Source: an uncultured Fretibacterium sp. (GTDB taxonomy: Bacteria; Synergistota; Synergistia; Synergistales; Aminobacteriaceae). From it: 49,009 nt of DNA. The DNA lies in NCBI GenBank assembly GCA_937899395.1, contig CALBPU010000180.1:1-49009 (forward strand), given 5' to 3'. Made by a program: the position numbers and the translations under genes. The notes beneath the pieces were generated by a model. It ran no database searches. It was not told the origin of the DNA and worked only from the letters and a program-made list of their open reading frames with translations. This document shows, one piece after another, positions 26,250-34,329 of the stretch (positions are counted from its first letter, which is position 1; each line of letters begins with the position of its first letter).

Positions 26250-26690
26250 CAGTGTTCATCTGTATTTGTCAAATACATTGTCAAGCAAAAAGTCTCACTT
26301 GCATATCAGACAGCTCAGGCAGCTCATGCAGGGTATTACTTCGCTTATCATAACCTAAATTGACATGTTTACTGAAGTTCCACGTTTATTGCGGAATTTT
26401 TACAGGCGACAGAATTTTTATGCCCAACATTCACATTTCTACGACAGCCGTTTCTGCTGGCGTAAGCCCTGTGTGTTTATCACAGCTCGCTAACATCAAC
26501 TCTTTTTGCAGATTTATGCGAGTAAACGGAAATTAAACGCGGAAATAAACGGAATGAGGAATTAGCTACGAGCTACGAACAACGAACAGATTAATAATTT
26601 CAGAAATTCGATGCTTCTATGGTGTTTTATGTAATGAATCGGGAACTGAATATAGTCCGTTTAGGGACTCTGCTGGTATTCGTAATAGGC
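26250..26690. other. Gene-free stretch between two divergent genes
   Basis: No open frame with a recognisable product and no strong hairpin was found. Short A/G-rich imperfect repeats (AAACGGAAAT, AAACGCGGAAATAAACGGAATG and GCTACGA-type units) occur at about 26520-26590. The region probably contains the aldo/keto reductase promoter on the minus strand. Confidence 0.4.
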
Positions 26691-26715
26691 TTCTTTAATC
26701 TCATTGCCAGTCTGA

Positions 26716-26721
26716 TATAAT
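26716..26721 (+). promoter_or_regulatory. Extended -10 promoter for the LRR-protein gene
   Basis: TGATATAAT contains an extended -10 (TG-n-TATAAT) 32 bp before the GTG start at 26754. An AGGAAAGGAGC ribosome binding site lies between. Confidence 0.5.
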
Positions 26722-26753
26722 TCAATAGTATTAACAGGAAAGGAGCTTTTGTT

Positions 26754-28118
26754 GTGAGTCCACTAAAACAAAAACACGCTGCCGGCAAAAAAGCCATTGA
26801 ATATACGCAGGCAAAGGAAATGACGGGCGATGTTATTATCCCTGATGCTATGAACGAGATACAGGGCTGGTTATTCGATGGAAACAAGAACATTACATCA
26901 GTGGTTATACCCGGTACCGTAAAGAAGATAGGAGACCGAGCTTTTGCAGACTGTGAAAATCTAAAGACCGTTATTCTGAATGAGGGTATAGAGGAGATAG
27001 GAGGCTGCGTTTTTACTGGCTGCAAAAATCTTCGTAAAGTTACATACCCTGACAGCGTCACTAAATATCAGGGCTGGACTTTTTACGGAACAAATCTTTC
27101 TGCTCCTGTGCTGAATGCTTCCGGGACAATTTTAATTTTCTGTCCGGAATCTGTCTCTGGGAAAGAATGGTCTGTGCCTGATACTGTAAAGACTATCTCA
27201 TGGCAGGCTTTTATCAAAAATAAAGACCTAGAAATTTTGCACTTGCCGGAAGGTCTCGAAAAAATAGAGCATATGGCTTTCATAGAATGTGGGCTTACTG
27301 AAATTACTATTCCTTTTTCTGTCCGCGAAATAGACTCAGAGGCATTCTATTGCTGTGAGAATCTAAAGAAGATCACTATCTTAAATCCTGATACTAAGCT
27401 AGGGAGCAGAGCATTTAGAGGCTGTGAAAACGTAAAAGAAATCAACTATGCCGGACTGAGTAAATCAGACAAAATATTTCATTTGATGGGGGAGCCATTC
27501 CTGCTTCAGCATACAAATTATTTGTCAAATCTGAATCATATAAAGAATACTGATTTTTTGCGACTGGCTAAAAAATGTGCGCTAGGTGATACAAACGCAA
27601 TGTACGCTATGGCACTTTTCTTTGAGGAGTGGTCGCACATATCAGGAGCTTCACCGTTTTATATTCGTGCGGCAAATTACTGGCGGTACCGTGCATATTG
27701 TCGGGGACATGAAGACGCTTTGAAATGGTTTACTCGTTTTTTTGCTGAACATCCCGGTGAGCATTTGGAGTCTATTCTTTCTGAGAACAGTGATCACAGA
27801 GCAAATTACTACACTTACTCGATTTCAGGCAGGATGCTCAATGAACTTGGTTATTTTTTCTTTGAGCCAGAAAAAGATTACGAGATCAAACAGTCCGAAG
27901 GTGAAGACCTCGTAATAGCTAGTGCGTTTGAAAGTTACGAACCGCCTGATGACGATGGATTTGGCGCAGAGTACAATTATGATTGGTGGTTTCTTGATGA
28001 GAATATGCAGCCAATTCCGGGAATTAGGCGGCTCAACGCAACAGTTCGCGAAATAAGATTACCGTTTTTCACAGATATGAAAGATAAAGCAATCAGGATT
28101 CTTAAAGAAAGAAAATAA
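26754..28118 (+). CDS. BspA-type leucine-rich-repeat protein with Sel1-like C-terminal region
   Basis: Residues ~25-235 contain about seven LRR_5 (BspA/TpLRR) repeats of the pattern IGDRAFADCENLKTVILNEG and IEHMAFIECGLTEITIP. Residues ~265-350 contain Sel1-like helices (CALGDTNAMYAMALFFEE). The C-terminal acidic region is of unknown fold. No signal peptide is present, so despite the BspA similarity the protein looks cytoplasmic. TpLRR proteins usually mediate protein binding. The GTG start follows a strong AAAGGAG site. A broken Sel1-like gene follows immediately, so the pair may have been a repeat-protein cluster. Confidence 0.78.
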   Translation: MSPLKQKHAAGKKAIEYTQAKEMTGDVIIPDAMNEIQGWLFDGNKNITSVVIPGTVKKIGDRAFADCENLKTVILNEGIEEIGGCVFTGCKNLRKVTYPDSVTKYQGWTFYGTNLSAPVLNASGTILIFCPESVSGKEWSVPDTVKTISWQAFIKNKDLEILHLPEGLEKIEHMAFIECGLTEITIPFSVREIDSEAFYCCENLKKITILNPDTKLGSRAFRGCENVKEINYAGLSKSDKIFHLMGEPFLLQHTNYLSNLNHIKNTDFLRLAKKCALGDTNAMYAMALFFEEWSHISGASPFYIRAANYWRYRAYCRGHEDALKWFTRFFAEHPGEHLESILSENSDHRANYYTYSISGRMLNELGYFFFEPEKDYEIKQSEGEDLVIASAFESYEPPDDDGFGAEYNYDWWFLDENMQPIPGIRRLNATVREIRLPFFTDMKDKAIRILKERK

Positions 28119-28161
28119 TTTTTTCATGATAAATGCGTCATTAACTAAAGGAGTGTAAAAA

Positions 28162-28382
28162 ATGAGAGCAGAAGACTATCGCAAAGAAGGCTTTGAACTT
28201 GAGGAACAGGGAAAATATGAAGAGCATTTCTGAAATATGAAGAGGCCGCAAAAATGAATGATGTACTCTCTATGATCTATATTGCAGGAATGTATTTATC
28301 AGGGAATTTTCGTCCCGTTGCAAGAGAAATTTTGCAAGAGTTGAAGCTGACGAACGAAATTGAAACGGAAATAATTTGTTAA
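28162..28382 (+). pseudogene. Small Sel1-like repeat protein, frameshifted
   Basis: The start has a good AAAGGAG site and reads MRAEDYRKEGFELEEQGKYEE, then stops. After a shift the second frame reads KYEEAAKMNDVLSMIYIAGM and continues through YLSGNFRPVAREILQELK to a stop at 28382. Together they form one short Sel1/TPR-like protein broken by a frameshift near 28230. Confidence 0.6.
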
Positions 28383-28400
28383 GCGATATATCATCATTGC

Positions 28401-28766
28401 ATGAACGATTTGTTGAAAGCTATCCAGGCACGTTTTAATAATCTGCGTGAAGAATTTGGCATGAAAAGTATAAACAAATTTATAAGCCTGATTTTGCGTC
28501 ATAAACTTGAGGTTATCGGAGTAACTTTAGATGAGCACGGCTGGGCAAATGTTGATGAATTAATCAAATATCAGGGCAAATCAAGGACACTCAATTTTGA
28601 ATTGCCTGAAGTCCTTCCGCCTGAAATTTTATATCACGGAACCAGAGAGAAGTTTGTAAAATTAAGTGAAAGACTGTTTTACTTTTTATCGTTCAGTGAA
28701 TGGAGTATGGCTAACAAAATCAGTATCGTGGAAATATTTAATAAAAGAATCGATGGAAATAAATGA
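28401..28766 (+). pseudogene. kptA: RNA 2'-phosphotransferase (KptA/Tpt1) remnant
   Basis: The N-terminus matches KptA: INKFISLILRHKLEVIGVTL, then DEHGWANVDELI. It jumps to the mid-protein segment LPPEILYHGT, so about 30-40 residues between are deleted. After HGTREKF the catalytic C-terminal half (with the Arg/His residues of the transferase core) is replaced by an unrelated tail. Intact KptA removes the 2'-phosphate left by RNA ligation, transferring it to NAD+. This copy cannot form a complete active site. The conserved start is probably the Met at 28461. Confidence 0.75.
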
Positions 28767-28880
28767 ATCAATCTAAAGATGTCACAGGTAAAATAAGAAT
28801 AAGAACCAGCATTATCGGTATTATCAAATTCGATAACCATAGTGCTTGACGTAGTTAATAATTTAAGGAGATACACTATA

Positions 28881-29300
28881 ATGAGAATAATCACTACAGT
28901 TTTGTTATTTATATTACTCACAGTTGCCTCTGCTTTTGCTGAAGAATTTATTTATGTTTACATTGGGCAAGACGTGCTTACAATAAAGCCGGAACGTAAT
29001 TCATCAGCAAATGCGTTTATTGATATACTCAGAAAAAGCGACCTGACAGTTGAAATGCATGACTACGGAAATTTTGAAAAAGTTGGTTCGATTGGCATTT
29101 CTTTGCCGCAAAATGATAAACCGATAACAACCAAGCCAGGTGATGTAATTCTTTATCATGGGAATCAAATAACGATTTATTATGATGTGAATTCATGGAC
29201 TTTTACAAAACTTGGCGAAATTCAAGGATTAGGACAAAAAGAATTGAAAACAATTCTTGGAGACAGCAATGTATCAGTGAGATTTTCATTAACGAAGTAA
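28881..29300 (+). CDS. Secreted cyclophilin-like fold protein
   Basis: A signal peptide (MRIITTVLLFILLTVASAFA) ends with a signal peptidase I site AFA-EE. The mature ~118 residues show the cyclophilin-like pattern: IYVYIGQDVLTIKPERNSSA, LTVEMHDYGNFEKVGSIGIS, TKPGDVILYHGNQITIYYD, LGEIQGLGQKELKTI. The family is small and of unproven function. It lacks the residues for prolyl isomerase activity as far as can be judged. AAGGAG lies 11 nt before the ATG at 28881. The frame remains open upstream to 28842, but those residues have no family match. Confidence 0.8.
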   Translation: MRIITTVLLFILLTVASAFAEEFIYVYIGQDVLTIKPERNSSANAFIDILRKSDLTVEMHDYGNFEKVGSIGISLPQNDKPITTKPGDVILYHGNQITIYYDVNSWTFTKLGEIQGLGQKELKTILGDSNVSVRFSLTK

Positions 29301-29583
29301 CATACTTTCTTTTTTTTGTGCGTGTTTTTAGGCAATTTTTGCCGCAAGCTGAGCATTTTCGAAGGCTGAAGATGACCTTAGAACGAAGAACATCGCTCAA
29401 AGTTCTCCCTCAAGGCGCCGAAACCTAAAGACTGAAGACCGCCGCTCAACGGTAAGCAAAAAATTTTGAAGCATTTCAGCTAAAAACAAAATATCCGCCC
29501 CAAAAAGCAGGAAATGATTATTTTTAAGCAAATCTGGCTCTAATTTTCAAAGGATTGTTTACTCCAACCTTCAAAAGAAAACT
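29301..29583. other. Intergenic stretch at the edge of the accessory region
   Basis: No gene or known RNA was recognised. The sequence has short purine-rich imperfect repeats (GCTGAAGA, GCTCAA-type units). It separates the secreted cyclophilin-like gene from the first minus-strand gene of the mobile region, and so may hold the left boundary, although no attachment site was identified. Confidence 0.35.
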
Positions 29584-29979
29584 TCACGTGGGGCTTTTGT
29601 GTTCTTTGGTAATTTTCCCGATAAGCTGAAAATCGGTATAAGTACGGCTCCATCCGGCTTTTTCTTCTCGAAAGCAGTGATGCGCTCCGTGTTTTCCGAG
29701 GTATACAAAGACGCAGCAGCCAGACCAGTTCAAACTGTCAAAGATGTCGCTGTAGTGTGCCTTTTCACAAATCCGGTACGATTTTCCATGTTCAAAATGG
29801 GTTTCCTTCTTTTTAATCTCGGCCTGCAGCCAGGCTTCGACCTCAGCGCGGTGTTCGTCGGTCTGCGAATGCTCAAGTTTGTATATGGTTTGCACACTCA
29901 CGCCGACTGCTTCAGCAAGCTGCTTTTGTGCAAGGCCAAGTTTTAACCTTAACTCCCTAATCAAAATACACCTTCCCAT
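29584..29979 (-). CDS. XRE-family helix-turn-helix regulator
   Basis: The HTH at residues ~7-40 (IRELRLKLGLAQKQLAEAVG, VSVQTIYKLEHSQ) is a typical XRE/Cro module. The C-terminal ~70 residues (CVFVYLGKHGAHHCFREEKA) are unrecognised. Phage-type repressors and plasmid regulators have this size. The ATG at 29979 has a poor upstream site. A TTG about eight codons in, following GGAAGG, is an alternative start. A 9-bp inverted repeat just upstream may be its own operator. Confidence 0.75.
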   Translation of the reverse strand: MGRCILIRELRLKLGLAQKQLAEAVGVSVQTIYKLEHSQTDEHRAEVEAWLQAEIKKKETHFEHGKSYRICEKAHYSDIFDSLNWSGCCVFVYLGKHGAHHCFREEKAGWSRTYTDFQLIGKITKEHKSPT

Positions 29980-29984
29980 ACATA

Positions 29985-30029
29985 GGCAACCTTTGAGTCT
30001 TGATATGCCAAGTAAACTTTAAGGTTGCC
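29985..30029. promoter_or_regulatory. Inverted repeat upstream of the XRE regulator
   Basis: GGCAACCTT (29985-29993) and AAGGTTGCC (30021-30029) are perfect 9-bp arms with a 27-bp spacer, immediately upstream of the regulator start on the minus strand. This is a likely autoregulatory operator pair. Confidence 0.55.
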
Positions 30030-30071
30030 CTGTAATATGATATAATTTTTATACTTAATATGATTCATGAT

Positions 30072-30098
30072 AAAAAGCTGGTATCTCAACCAGCTTTT
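30072..30098 (-). terminator. Rho-independent terminator overlapping a stop codon
   Basis: AAAAGCTGGT (30073-30082) pairs with ACCAGCTTTT (30089-30098) around a 6-nt loop, with a T run on both sides. It ends the DUF3846-type transcript on the minus strand, and the gene's TGA lies inside the stem-loop. Confidence 0.75.
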
Positions 30099-30343
30099 GC
30101 TATCCAATAGAATTTTTCTAGGAAATCATAGGAAAGGCTTGTGAAGCTGAAGCCATGGTACTGGCAAACAAACTTCATGCCATTCTTTCCTATGATTACA
30201 GTCACTCGCTCGTCAAAGTAATGCCTAATTCTCACTCTGCCTCCAGCCGACTTTAGTAAGTCGGCGAAGTTTTTGAAAAACACGAACTTAGTCTGCCCAG
30301 AAGGGCAGACTTGGAGAACTTTAATAGACAACAACAATGTCAT
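30086..30343 (-). CDS. Divergent DUF3846-like small protein
   Basis: This 85-residue protein parallels its upstream neighbour: an initial IKVL strand, a helix ending in a GG pair (LLKSAGGRVRI against LQKAVGGTIQA), and a VTVII strand against VAVIC. I infer a shortened paralogue of the DUF3846 fold, with the second half missing or diverged. Its ATG overlaps the end of the upstream gene by 23 bp, indicating coupled translation. Function is unknown. Confidence 0.55.
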   Translation of the reverse strand: MTLLLSIKVLQVCPSGQTKFVFFKNFADLLKSAGGRVRIRHYFDERVTVIIGKNGMKFVCQYHGFSFTSLSYDFLEKFYWIAKAG

Positions 30344-30710
30344 CGTCTCCTTTCATCATAAACATGTGGCCATCTTTAGTTCTTACGAAAAATTCTGGTT
30401 CATAAAATTTCGTTACGAACTTGCCAATTAGCTTGTCTGGCAAAGAACCAAACCCTTCCTCTGTAAGTCCCACGATGAGAAAGGTTCCACATAATATGTC
30501 GTAAATGGTATTCTCCTCATCAGCCAGTACTCGATTGAGTGGATATCCTTTCAACTTACCTTCGTCATCACAGATAACAGCTACTTCATCCTCCCAAGGA
30601 TACAAGGCTTGTATCGTTCCTCCTACTGCCTTCTGCAAACTTCTTAAACTGCTGTTCATCCAGATTACTTGAGGCCTGTCACCAGCATCAATTTTTAACA
30701 CTTTAATCAT
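30321..30710 (-). CDS. DUF3846 family protein
   Basis: The 129-aa sequence matches the DUF3846 pattern common in phages and conjugative elements of gut bacteria: SLRSLQKAVGGTIQALYPW, EDEVAVICDDEGKLKGYPLN, IYDILCGTFLIVGLTEEGFG, and a C-terminal KFYEPEFFV. The biochemical role of the family is unknown. The gene is preceded by an 81-bp leader (30721-30801) that recurs upstream of the gene at 30844-31518, implying shared regulation. Confidence 0.75.
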   Translation of the reverse strand: MIKVLKIDAGDRPQVIWMNSSLRSLQKAVGGTIQALYPWEDEVAVICDDEGKLKGYPLNRVLADEENTIYDILCGTFLIVGLTEEGFGSLPDKLIGKFVTKFYEPEFFVRTKDGHMFMMKGDDDIVVVY

Positions 30711-30720
30711 GACTTTTTTT

Positions 30721-30801
30721 TCCTTTCTGAGGCTTCTTGCCTCTTTGTTTTGCGCCTATATTAGCGTCACTAGGCTTATGTGCGATGCGCTTATAAGCTG
30801 A
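30721..30801 (-). repeat. 81-bp leader repeat, copy A
   Basis: It is nearly identical (about five differences) to 31526-31606. On the minus strand it contains the palindrome GCTTATAAGC, then a GAGGC-AAGAA-GCCTC hairpin just before the AAAGGA ribosome binding site of the DUF3846 gene. It is probably a shared promoter and 5' leader. Confidence 0.8.
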
Positions 30802-30803
30802 AT

Positions 30804-30828
30804 AAAACCAGCTAGATAAGCTGGTTTT
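30804..30828. terminator. Rho-independent terminator after the amber-interrupted gene
   Basis: AAAACCAGCT (30804-30813) and AGCTGGTTTT (30819-30828) form a perfect 10-bp stem with a 5-nt loop, and the A/T ends allow function in both directions. It follows the stop at 30844 of the minus-strand gene, showing that the TAG there acts as a genuine stop. Confidence 0.75.
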
Positions 30829-30843
30829 ACACCACCCAAAACC

Positions 30844-31518
30844 CTAAGTATTATCCTCGCCTCTGGTGACGACATACTTTATGTCATAGTAGCCTACATG
30901 ATGCCCTGAAGTGTGAGTAACTTCAAGAATTTTGCCCTTGATGCCGACAATTTTGAGGTTTGACACTTCCCAGCCTTTATCTGGGTCAATCTTGCAAATT
31001 TCGCCCCCAGGAATTTCTTTAGGAGCGTCCCAGTAACCCTACCTGATAGCCCTGTTACTAGGAGAGCCAAAAGAAAGAGTTCTAACTTCCGCTGCCTCAG
31101 ACATATCATCTACCTCAGCGACTTTTGCCTCAACATCATCCAGCTCCTCGGCCTCCCAAGGGTGATAATGCCTAACAACTTCCCTGACGCTTGCAACTGA
31201 GCACCCGAGCTTAGTTGCGGCCTCCGCCCAAGATACTACTCCAGGCACGATATGGCCTGAGTTAAAGTCCTCACGTCCGCTCTTATACGTAACGCCTGGG
31301 GCGAGCAAAAGCCGCCAGTCTCGGTTAGACCACTTACCATCTTTGTGGTGCTCGCATCCGAGGATAGCTACCACTCCTGCGATATCTACTCCTGTAAAAG
31401 GGTATGCACGGCCGTCTTTGATAAGTATCAAATATGCTTTTCTTTCTCTGGGACCTATTTTGTCATTGTATATCAGCTCAGTTGAGCCGTTTATTTTCTC
31501 TTCGTTTACTTTTATCAT
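30844..31518 (-). pseudogene. Hypothetical accessory protein interrupted by an in-frame TAG
   Basis: The frame runs 159 codons from ATG 31518, meets TAG at 31039-31041, then continues in the same frame for 64 sense codons (GYWDAPKEIPGGEICKIDPD onward, ending YYDIKYVVTRGEDNT) to TAG at 30844, directly before a terminator. The even codon quality on both sides shows the downstream part was coding. The centre has an HTH-like segment (SWAEAATKLGCSVASVREVV). No family was recognised. Copy B of the leader repeat precedes it. Either a nonsense mutation (for example from TGG or CAG) or suppression of amber could explain the structure. The first is preferred. Confidence 0.65.
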
Positions 31519-31525
31519 TTTTTAC

Positions 31526-31606
31526 TCCTTTCTGAAGCTTCTTGCCTCTTTGTTTTGAGGCTATATTACCGTTACTAGGCTTATGTGCGATGCGCTTATA
31601 AGCTGA
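31526..31606 (-). repeat. 81-bp leader repeat, copy B
   Basis: This is the second copy of the leader at 30721-30801. On the minus strand it has GCTTATAAGC, TAATAT resembling a -10, a GCCTC/GAGGC hairpin and an alternative GAGGC/GCTTC pairing next to the AAAGGAG site of the downstream gene. Confidence 0.8.
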
Positions 31607-31614
31607 TATACGTA

Positions 31615-31995
31615 ATGGCAATATAGGGCAAAAAGGCTTTAGAAATTGCTGATGATAGCAGCGCTCTCAAAGACCTCGCAGAAGCGTGGAAACGCCGATA
31701 CTGCGACTGGTCTTTGGATATAGACCCAGCCGACACACGTAAAGGGAACAGAAGTACAGTCGAGAAAATAAAGGATATTCTCAAAAAAGACCGGGATGTG
31801 CGCAAGATTGCGCAGGAAATCCACGAGAATGGGAATTACTTCATCATTGACGAGCTAACGCCTGATACGATGGCTTGTGCCCTTGCGGCTTACATCGTGC
31901 GTAACTGCTGGGAGTGTAAGTGTATTCCCGACGGGGAGTGGAATGACGGCCACAATCCCACGGATTATGAAGAACTAATGCGGCTCAATATGTAG
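31615..31995 (+). pseudogene. Hypothetical accessory protein, start region carries an in-frame TAG
   Basis: From ATG 31615 the frame reads M-A-I-TAG, then GKKALEIADDSSALKDLAEA and continues in sense through 31714 (an internal Met) to the stop at 31995. The residues between TAG (31624-31626) and 31714 have good coding character, so the intact gene began upstream of 31714. No ribosome binding site precedes 31615. The C-terminal part (FIIDELTPDTMACALAAYIV) is acidic and unrecognised. It overlaps the methyltransferase 3' end by 31 bp in convergent orientation. Translation from 31714 alone would give a 93-residue protein. Confidence 0.5.
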
Positions 31996-33329
31996 TAAAC
32001 ACAGGGTAATGCGACGCCGTTGCCCCACAGTTTATACATTTTGGCGTCAGTAGTAGGGTTTGCAAGCCATTTACGGATTTGGTTTTCAGTTTTTATTTTT
32101 TTACCATTTATGGTATCCCACTCTTTCCAGACACTTTTCCAAAAAGCAAGTTCCTCCGGTGACGGGTCGGGAATAGCAAGATTGTCGCACCATGTGTCAG
32201 GAAAACCCTGAAGCCTTGCGCACTCAGTAGGTGTGAGCCGGCGGACGGTGTAGTTTGTACTCACTATCTGAGGGTCTTTGTAATCTCGCGCCATGAGAGG
32301 ATTTGCTTTTTCCTCGGTCGGCGACAGGAACTCCCCCGTTGTCATACAAATAGCAAGGCCGCCCTGGTTGCTATCAGGGCTGTTACTTTGGGTCGTAAGA
32401 GCCCTACAAGTATCAGTCTCATAACAATTATTTCTCACGTTTTTTGTGCCCTCAGATGTAAAGCGCACATCAAAAACAGCGCCAGGACCCGATGCTTGTA
32501 AAGTTGCCGCTGTCTCCTCACTGATACTAAAGCTAAAATTCGCTTTCTCGCCAGATGCAAATGCCTCTTTCCCTATACCAAATGCAAAGTTATTAGTGCG
32601 GTCAAACCCTATGCAGTGGCCTGTTTCTCCAGAGCTTTCCTCAGGACTTCCGGCAACGGTTTGTTCCGTGCTGCGGCTCGACGGAGAATTCCTTGACAAG
32701 ACTTCGGGCTCAAATAATATTTCTTCGGCACGCTGTCCATCAAAATCCGCGACAAGAAACACTCTTTGACGTCGCTGGGGAACGGAAAAATATTGAGCAT
32801 CAAGCACTCGCCACGCCAGGGAGAAATCATCTCCCACGATTGATTCGGCATTGAGCCATTTAGCTTTAGGAATTGATATTTTTTCGTCTTTAACTCTGCA
32901 CATTTCTTCCAGAACAATTCGGAAGTCTTCTCCATTTCCGGAACTAAAAATTCCTGGGACGTTTTCAGCGACGGCGTATCTTGGATATCCACTAGCATTC
33001 CTCATTTCTTTAATAATTCTTATAGCCTCATAGAAAAGACCTGTTCTTGTAGTTACATCATCACCATGTTCGATGTGTTTTAACCCTTCTCTGAGGCCTG
33101 CGATGCTCACGGATTGACATGGGAAGCCAAAAGTTATGATGTCTACCGGCTCTAAATCGCTACCTTTTAACTTGCTTATATCTCCGTAATGATTTACATC
33201 GGGAAGTCTTTTGGATGTAACTAAAACAGGAAAAGGTTCAATTTCCGAATTCCATATAGGTTTTATACCTGCGAGCATTCCGGCAAGCTCAAAGCCGCCG
33301 GAACCTGAAAAAAGACTACCGAGAGTTAT
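31965..33329 (-). CDS. DNA cytosine-5 methyltransferase (Dcm type), start codon ATA
   Basis: All core motifs are present: I (LGSLFSGSGGFELAG), IV with catalytic Cys (TFGFPCQSVSIAGLREGL), VI (AENVPGIFSS), VIII (QRRQRVFLVADF) and X (GNGVALPCVYYIL), with a target-recognition region near residues 230-330. The enzyme methylates C5 of cytosine, and phages use such enzymes against host restriction. Motif I lies upstream of the first ATG (33278). The natural start is the codon at 33327-33329, which is ATA instead of ATG, behind a strong GGAGGGG site. Translation from 33278 would lack motif I and be inactive, so expression is doubtful. No partner endonuclease is adjacent. Confidence 0.8.
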   Translation of the reverse strand: MTLGSLFSGSGGFELAGMLAGIKPIWNSEIEPFPVLVTSKRLPDVNHYGDISKLKGSDLEPVDIITFGFPCQSVSIAGLREGLKHIEHGDDVTTRTGLFYEAIRIIKEMRNASGYPRYAVAENVPGIFSSGNGEDFRIVLEEMCRVKDEKISIPKAKWLNAESIVGDDFSLAWRVLDAQYFSVPQRRQRVFLVADFDGQRAEEILFEPEVLSRNSPSSRSTEQTVAGSPEESSGETGHCIGFDRTNNFAFGIGKEAFASGEKANFSFSISEETAATLQASGPGAVFDVRFTSEGTKNVRNNCYETDTCRALTTQSNSPDSNQGGLAICMTTGEFLSPTEEKANPLMARDYKDPQIVSTNYTVRRLTPTECARLQGFPDTWCDNLAIPDPSPEELAFWKSVWKEWDTINGKKIKTENQIRKWLANPTTDAKMYKLWGNGVALPCVYYILSRISSS

Positions 33330-33438
33330 CTTGCACCCCTCCAGCCTTAATACGAAGAAGCGCTGCTTCCGTCTCTGCTTGGATAATCGCTATTCTTTGC
33401 TGCGTTTCTGCATACGCTATAGCAATCTGGTTCTCTAT
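33316..33438 (-). pseudogene. Small coiled-coil protein, start codon ATA
   Basis: A 40-codon frame reads ENQIAIAYAETQQRIAIIQA then ETEAALLRIKAGGVQ, a regular amphipathic helix with strong coding character. It has no ATG, GTG or TTG. The codon at the natural start (33436-33438) is ATA and overlaps the TAG stop of the upstream gene. It overlaps the methyltransferase start by 14 bp. Small helical proteins of this kind are common between phage genes. Function is unknown. Confidence 0.45.
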
Positions 33439-33935
33439 GTTTGCTCTATACTGCCCCCCTCAATCTTCCTGTCATAAACATAAAATCCCGGCGTGAAAAA
33501 CCAGAAATCTCTTTTCTCTTTGTCGTATATAAACCAGCCATCATTAATCAATCCTCTGACCCAAGCAGTACCACCACGCAATAGCATGAGCATTTTCTCT
33601 AAATAGTGCCTCTGGAGTATATTTTCGTACAGCTCTAAGATTATCTCCATATCTTCATGGCGAAAACCCTTAATCTTGAATGATACTCTTCCAGAGTTCC
33701 TGCTTTTCTTAGCGAAAGAGATTTTAATATCGTCGTATAGCATATCAAGAAGCTCATCAGCGAACCCAACATTTTCTAGGCAGCAAGTATCAAGGTCAAC
33801 TTGGTATTTGTTGAAGCCCATTTCATAGGCTAAGTTGTAGTCATCATTATTTTCTTCATTTTCGCAAACTAACTTGTCGATAAAAGTTTTTTCTATCCAG
33901 TTATACGTAGCTTCTCTAGCTTCTTCTCTGTTCAT
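33435..33935 (-). CDS. Hypothetical accessory protein
   Basis: This 166-residue acidic, mostly helical protein (MNREEAREATYNWIEKTFID, later GWFIYDKEKRDFWFFTPGFY) has no recognised domain, signal peptide or membrane segment. The start codon is ATG at 33935 without a strong upstream site. The stop TAG (33435) may result from a TGG-to-TAG change, because the same single base change also removes the start codon of the small gene that overlaps it. Confidence 0.6.
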   Translation of the reverse strand: MNREEAREATYNWIEKTFIDKLVCENEENNDDYNLAYEMGFNKYQVDLDTCCLENVGFADELLDMLYDDIKISFAKKSRNSGRVSFKIKGFRHEDMEIILELYENILQRHYLEKMLMLLRGGTAWVRGLINDGWFIYDKEKRDFWFFTPGFYVYDRKIEGGSIEQT

Positions 33936-33981
33936 TTGTTTTACTGTCTTAATTGTCGTACTGTTTGCTTCATCAAAAAAA

Positions 33982-34118
33982 CTATTGATTGCTTACGTGA
34001 AATAAATCATTTACATCGAAAAGCAAAATATTATTTTTCGTTGCGGCTTCATTTTTCATTTCATCGGTGAAACCAGTCTTTGAAGTTGTAATAATTCATA
34101 ACGACGACCGAGAAACAA
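33982..34118 (-). pseudogene. Remnant of an AAA+ ATPase/DUF234-type gene
   Basis: A ribosome binding site AAGGAGG is followed by a TTG start and FLGRRYELLQLQ, resembling the N-terminus of the ATPase_2 family. After a shift the frame reads ITTSKTGFTDEMKNEAATKN and NILLFDVNDLF, resembling the C-terminal DUF234 end (SKSGFTxELK...DLEDL). The whole ATPase core between is deleted. Promoter-like AT-rich sequence precedes it. Confidence 0.5.
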
Positions 34119-34186
34119 ATCGTAACCTCCTTATTAACTTATAAATAAATAACTTTATAGTTAATTATATCACAAATGTAAAGTAG

Positions 34187-34230
34187 GGGTCGCAATCCTC
34201 TTGTTGTATACAATAGTGTATTCTGACCCT
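34187..34230. repeat. 44-bp imperfect palindrome, copy 1
   Basis: It begins GGGTCGCAAT and ends GTATTCTGACCC, with TTGTATACAA at the centre. A related copy lies at 34515-34558 in the same orientation. The palindromic form predicts a hairpin in single-stranded DNA or RNA. Confidence 0.65.
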
Positions 34231-34329
34231 CATTCCTGTGTTTTTTGTATTATCAACGGTGGCTCTGCTCTGCTCAATAAAGTAAATTTTTGTGCTACCG
34301 TGCCTCAGAATGAACGACATGTTTTTACT

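Noticed and set aside
30844..33935. Full reassignment of TAG to an amino acid in the element (genetic code 15)
   Set aside because: TAG at 30844 is followed directly by a terminator hairpin, so it acts as a true stop, and host-type genes such as the kinase ending at 5460 also use TAG. Point mutation explains the interruptions more simply.
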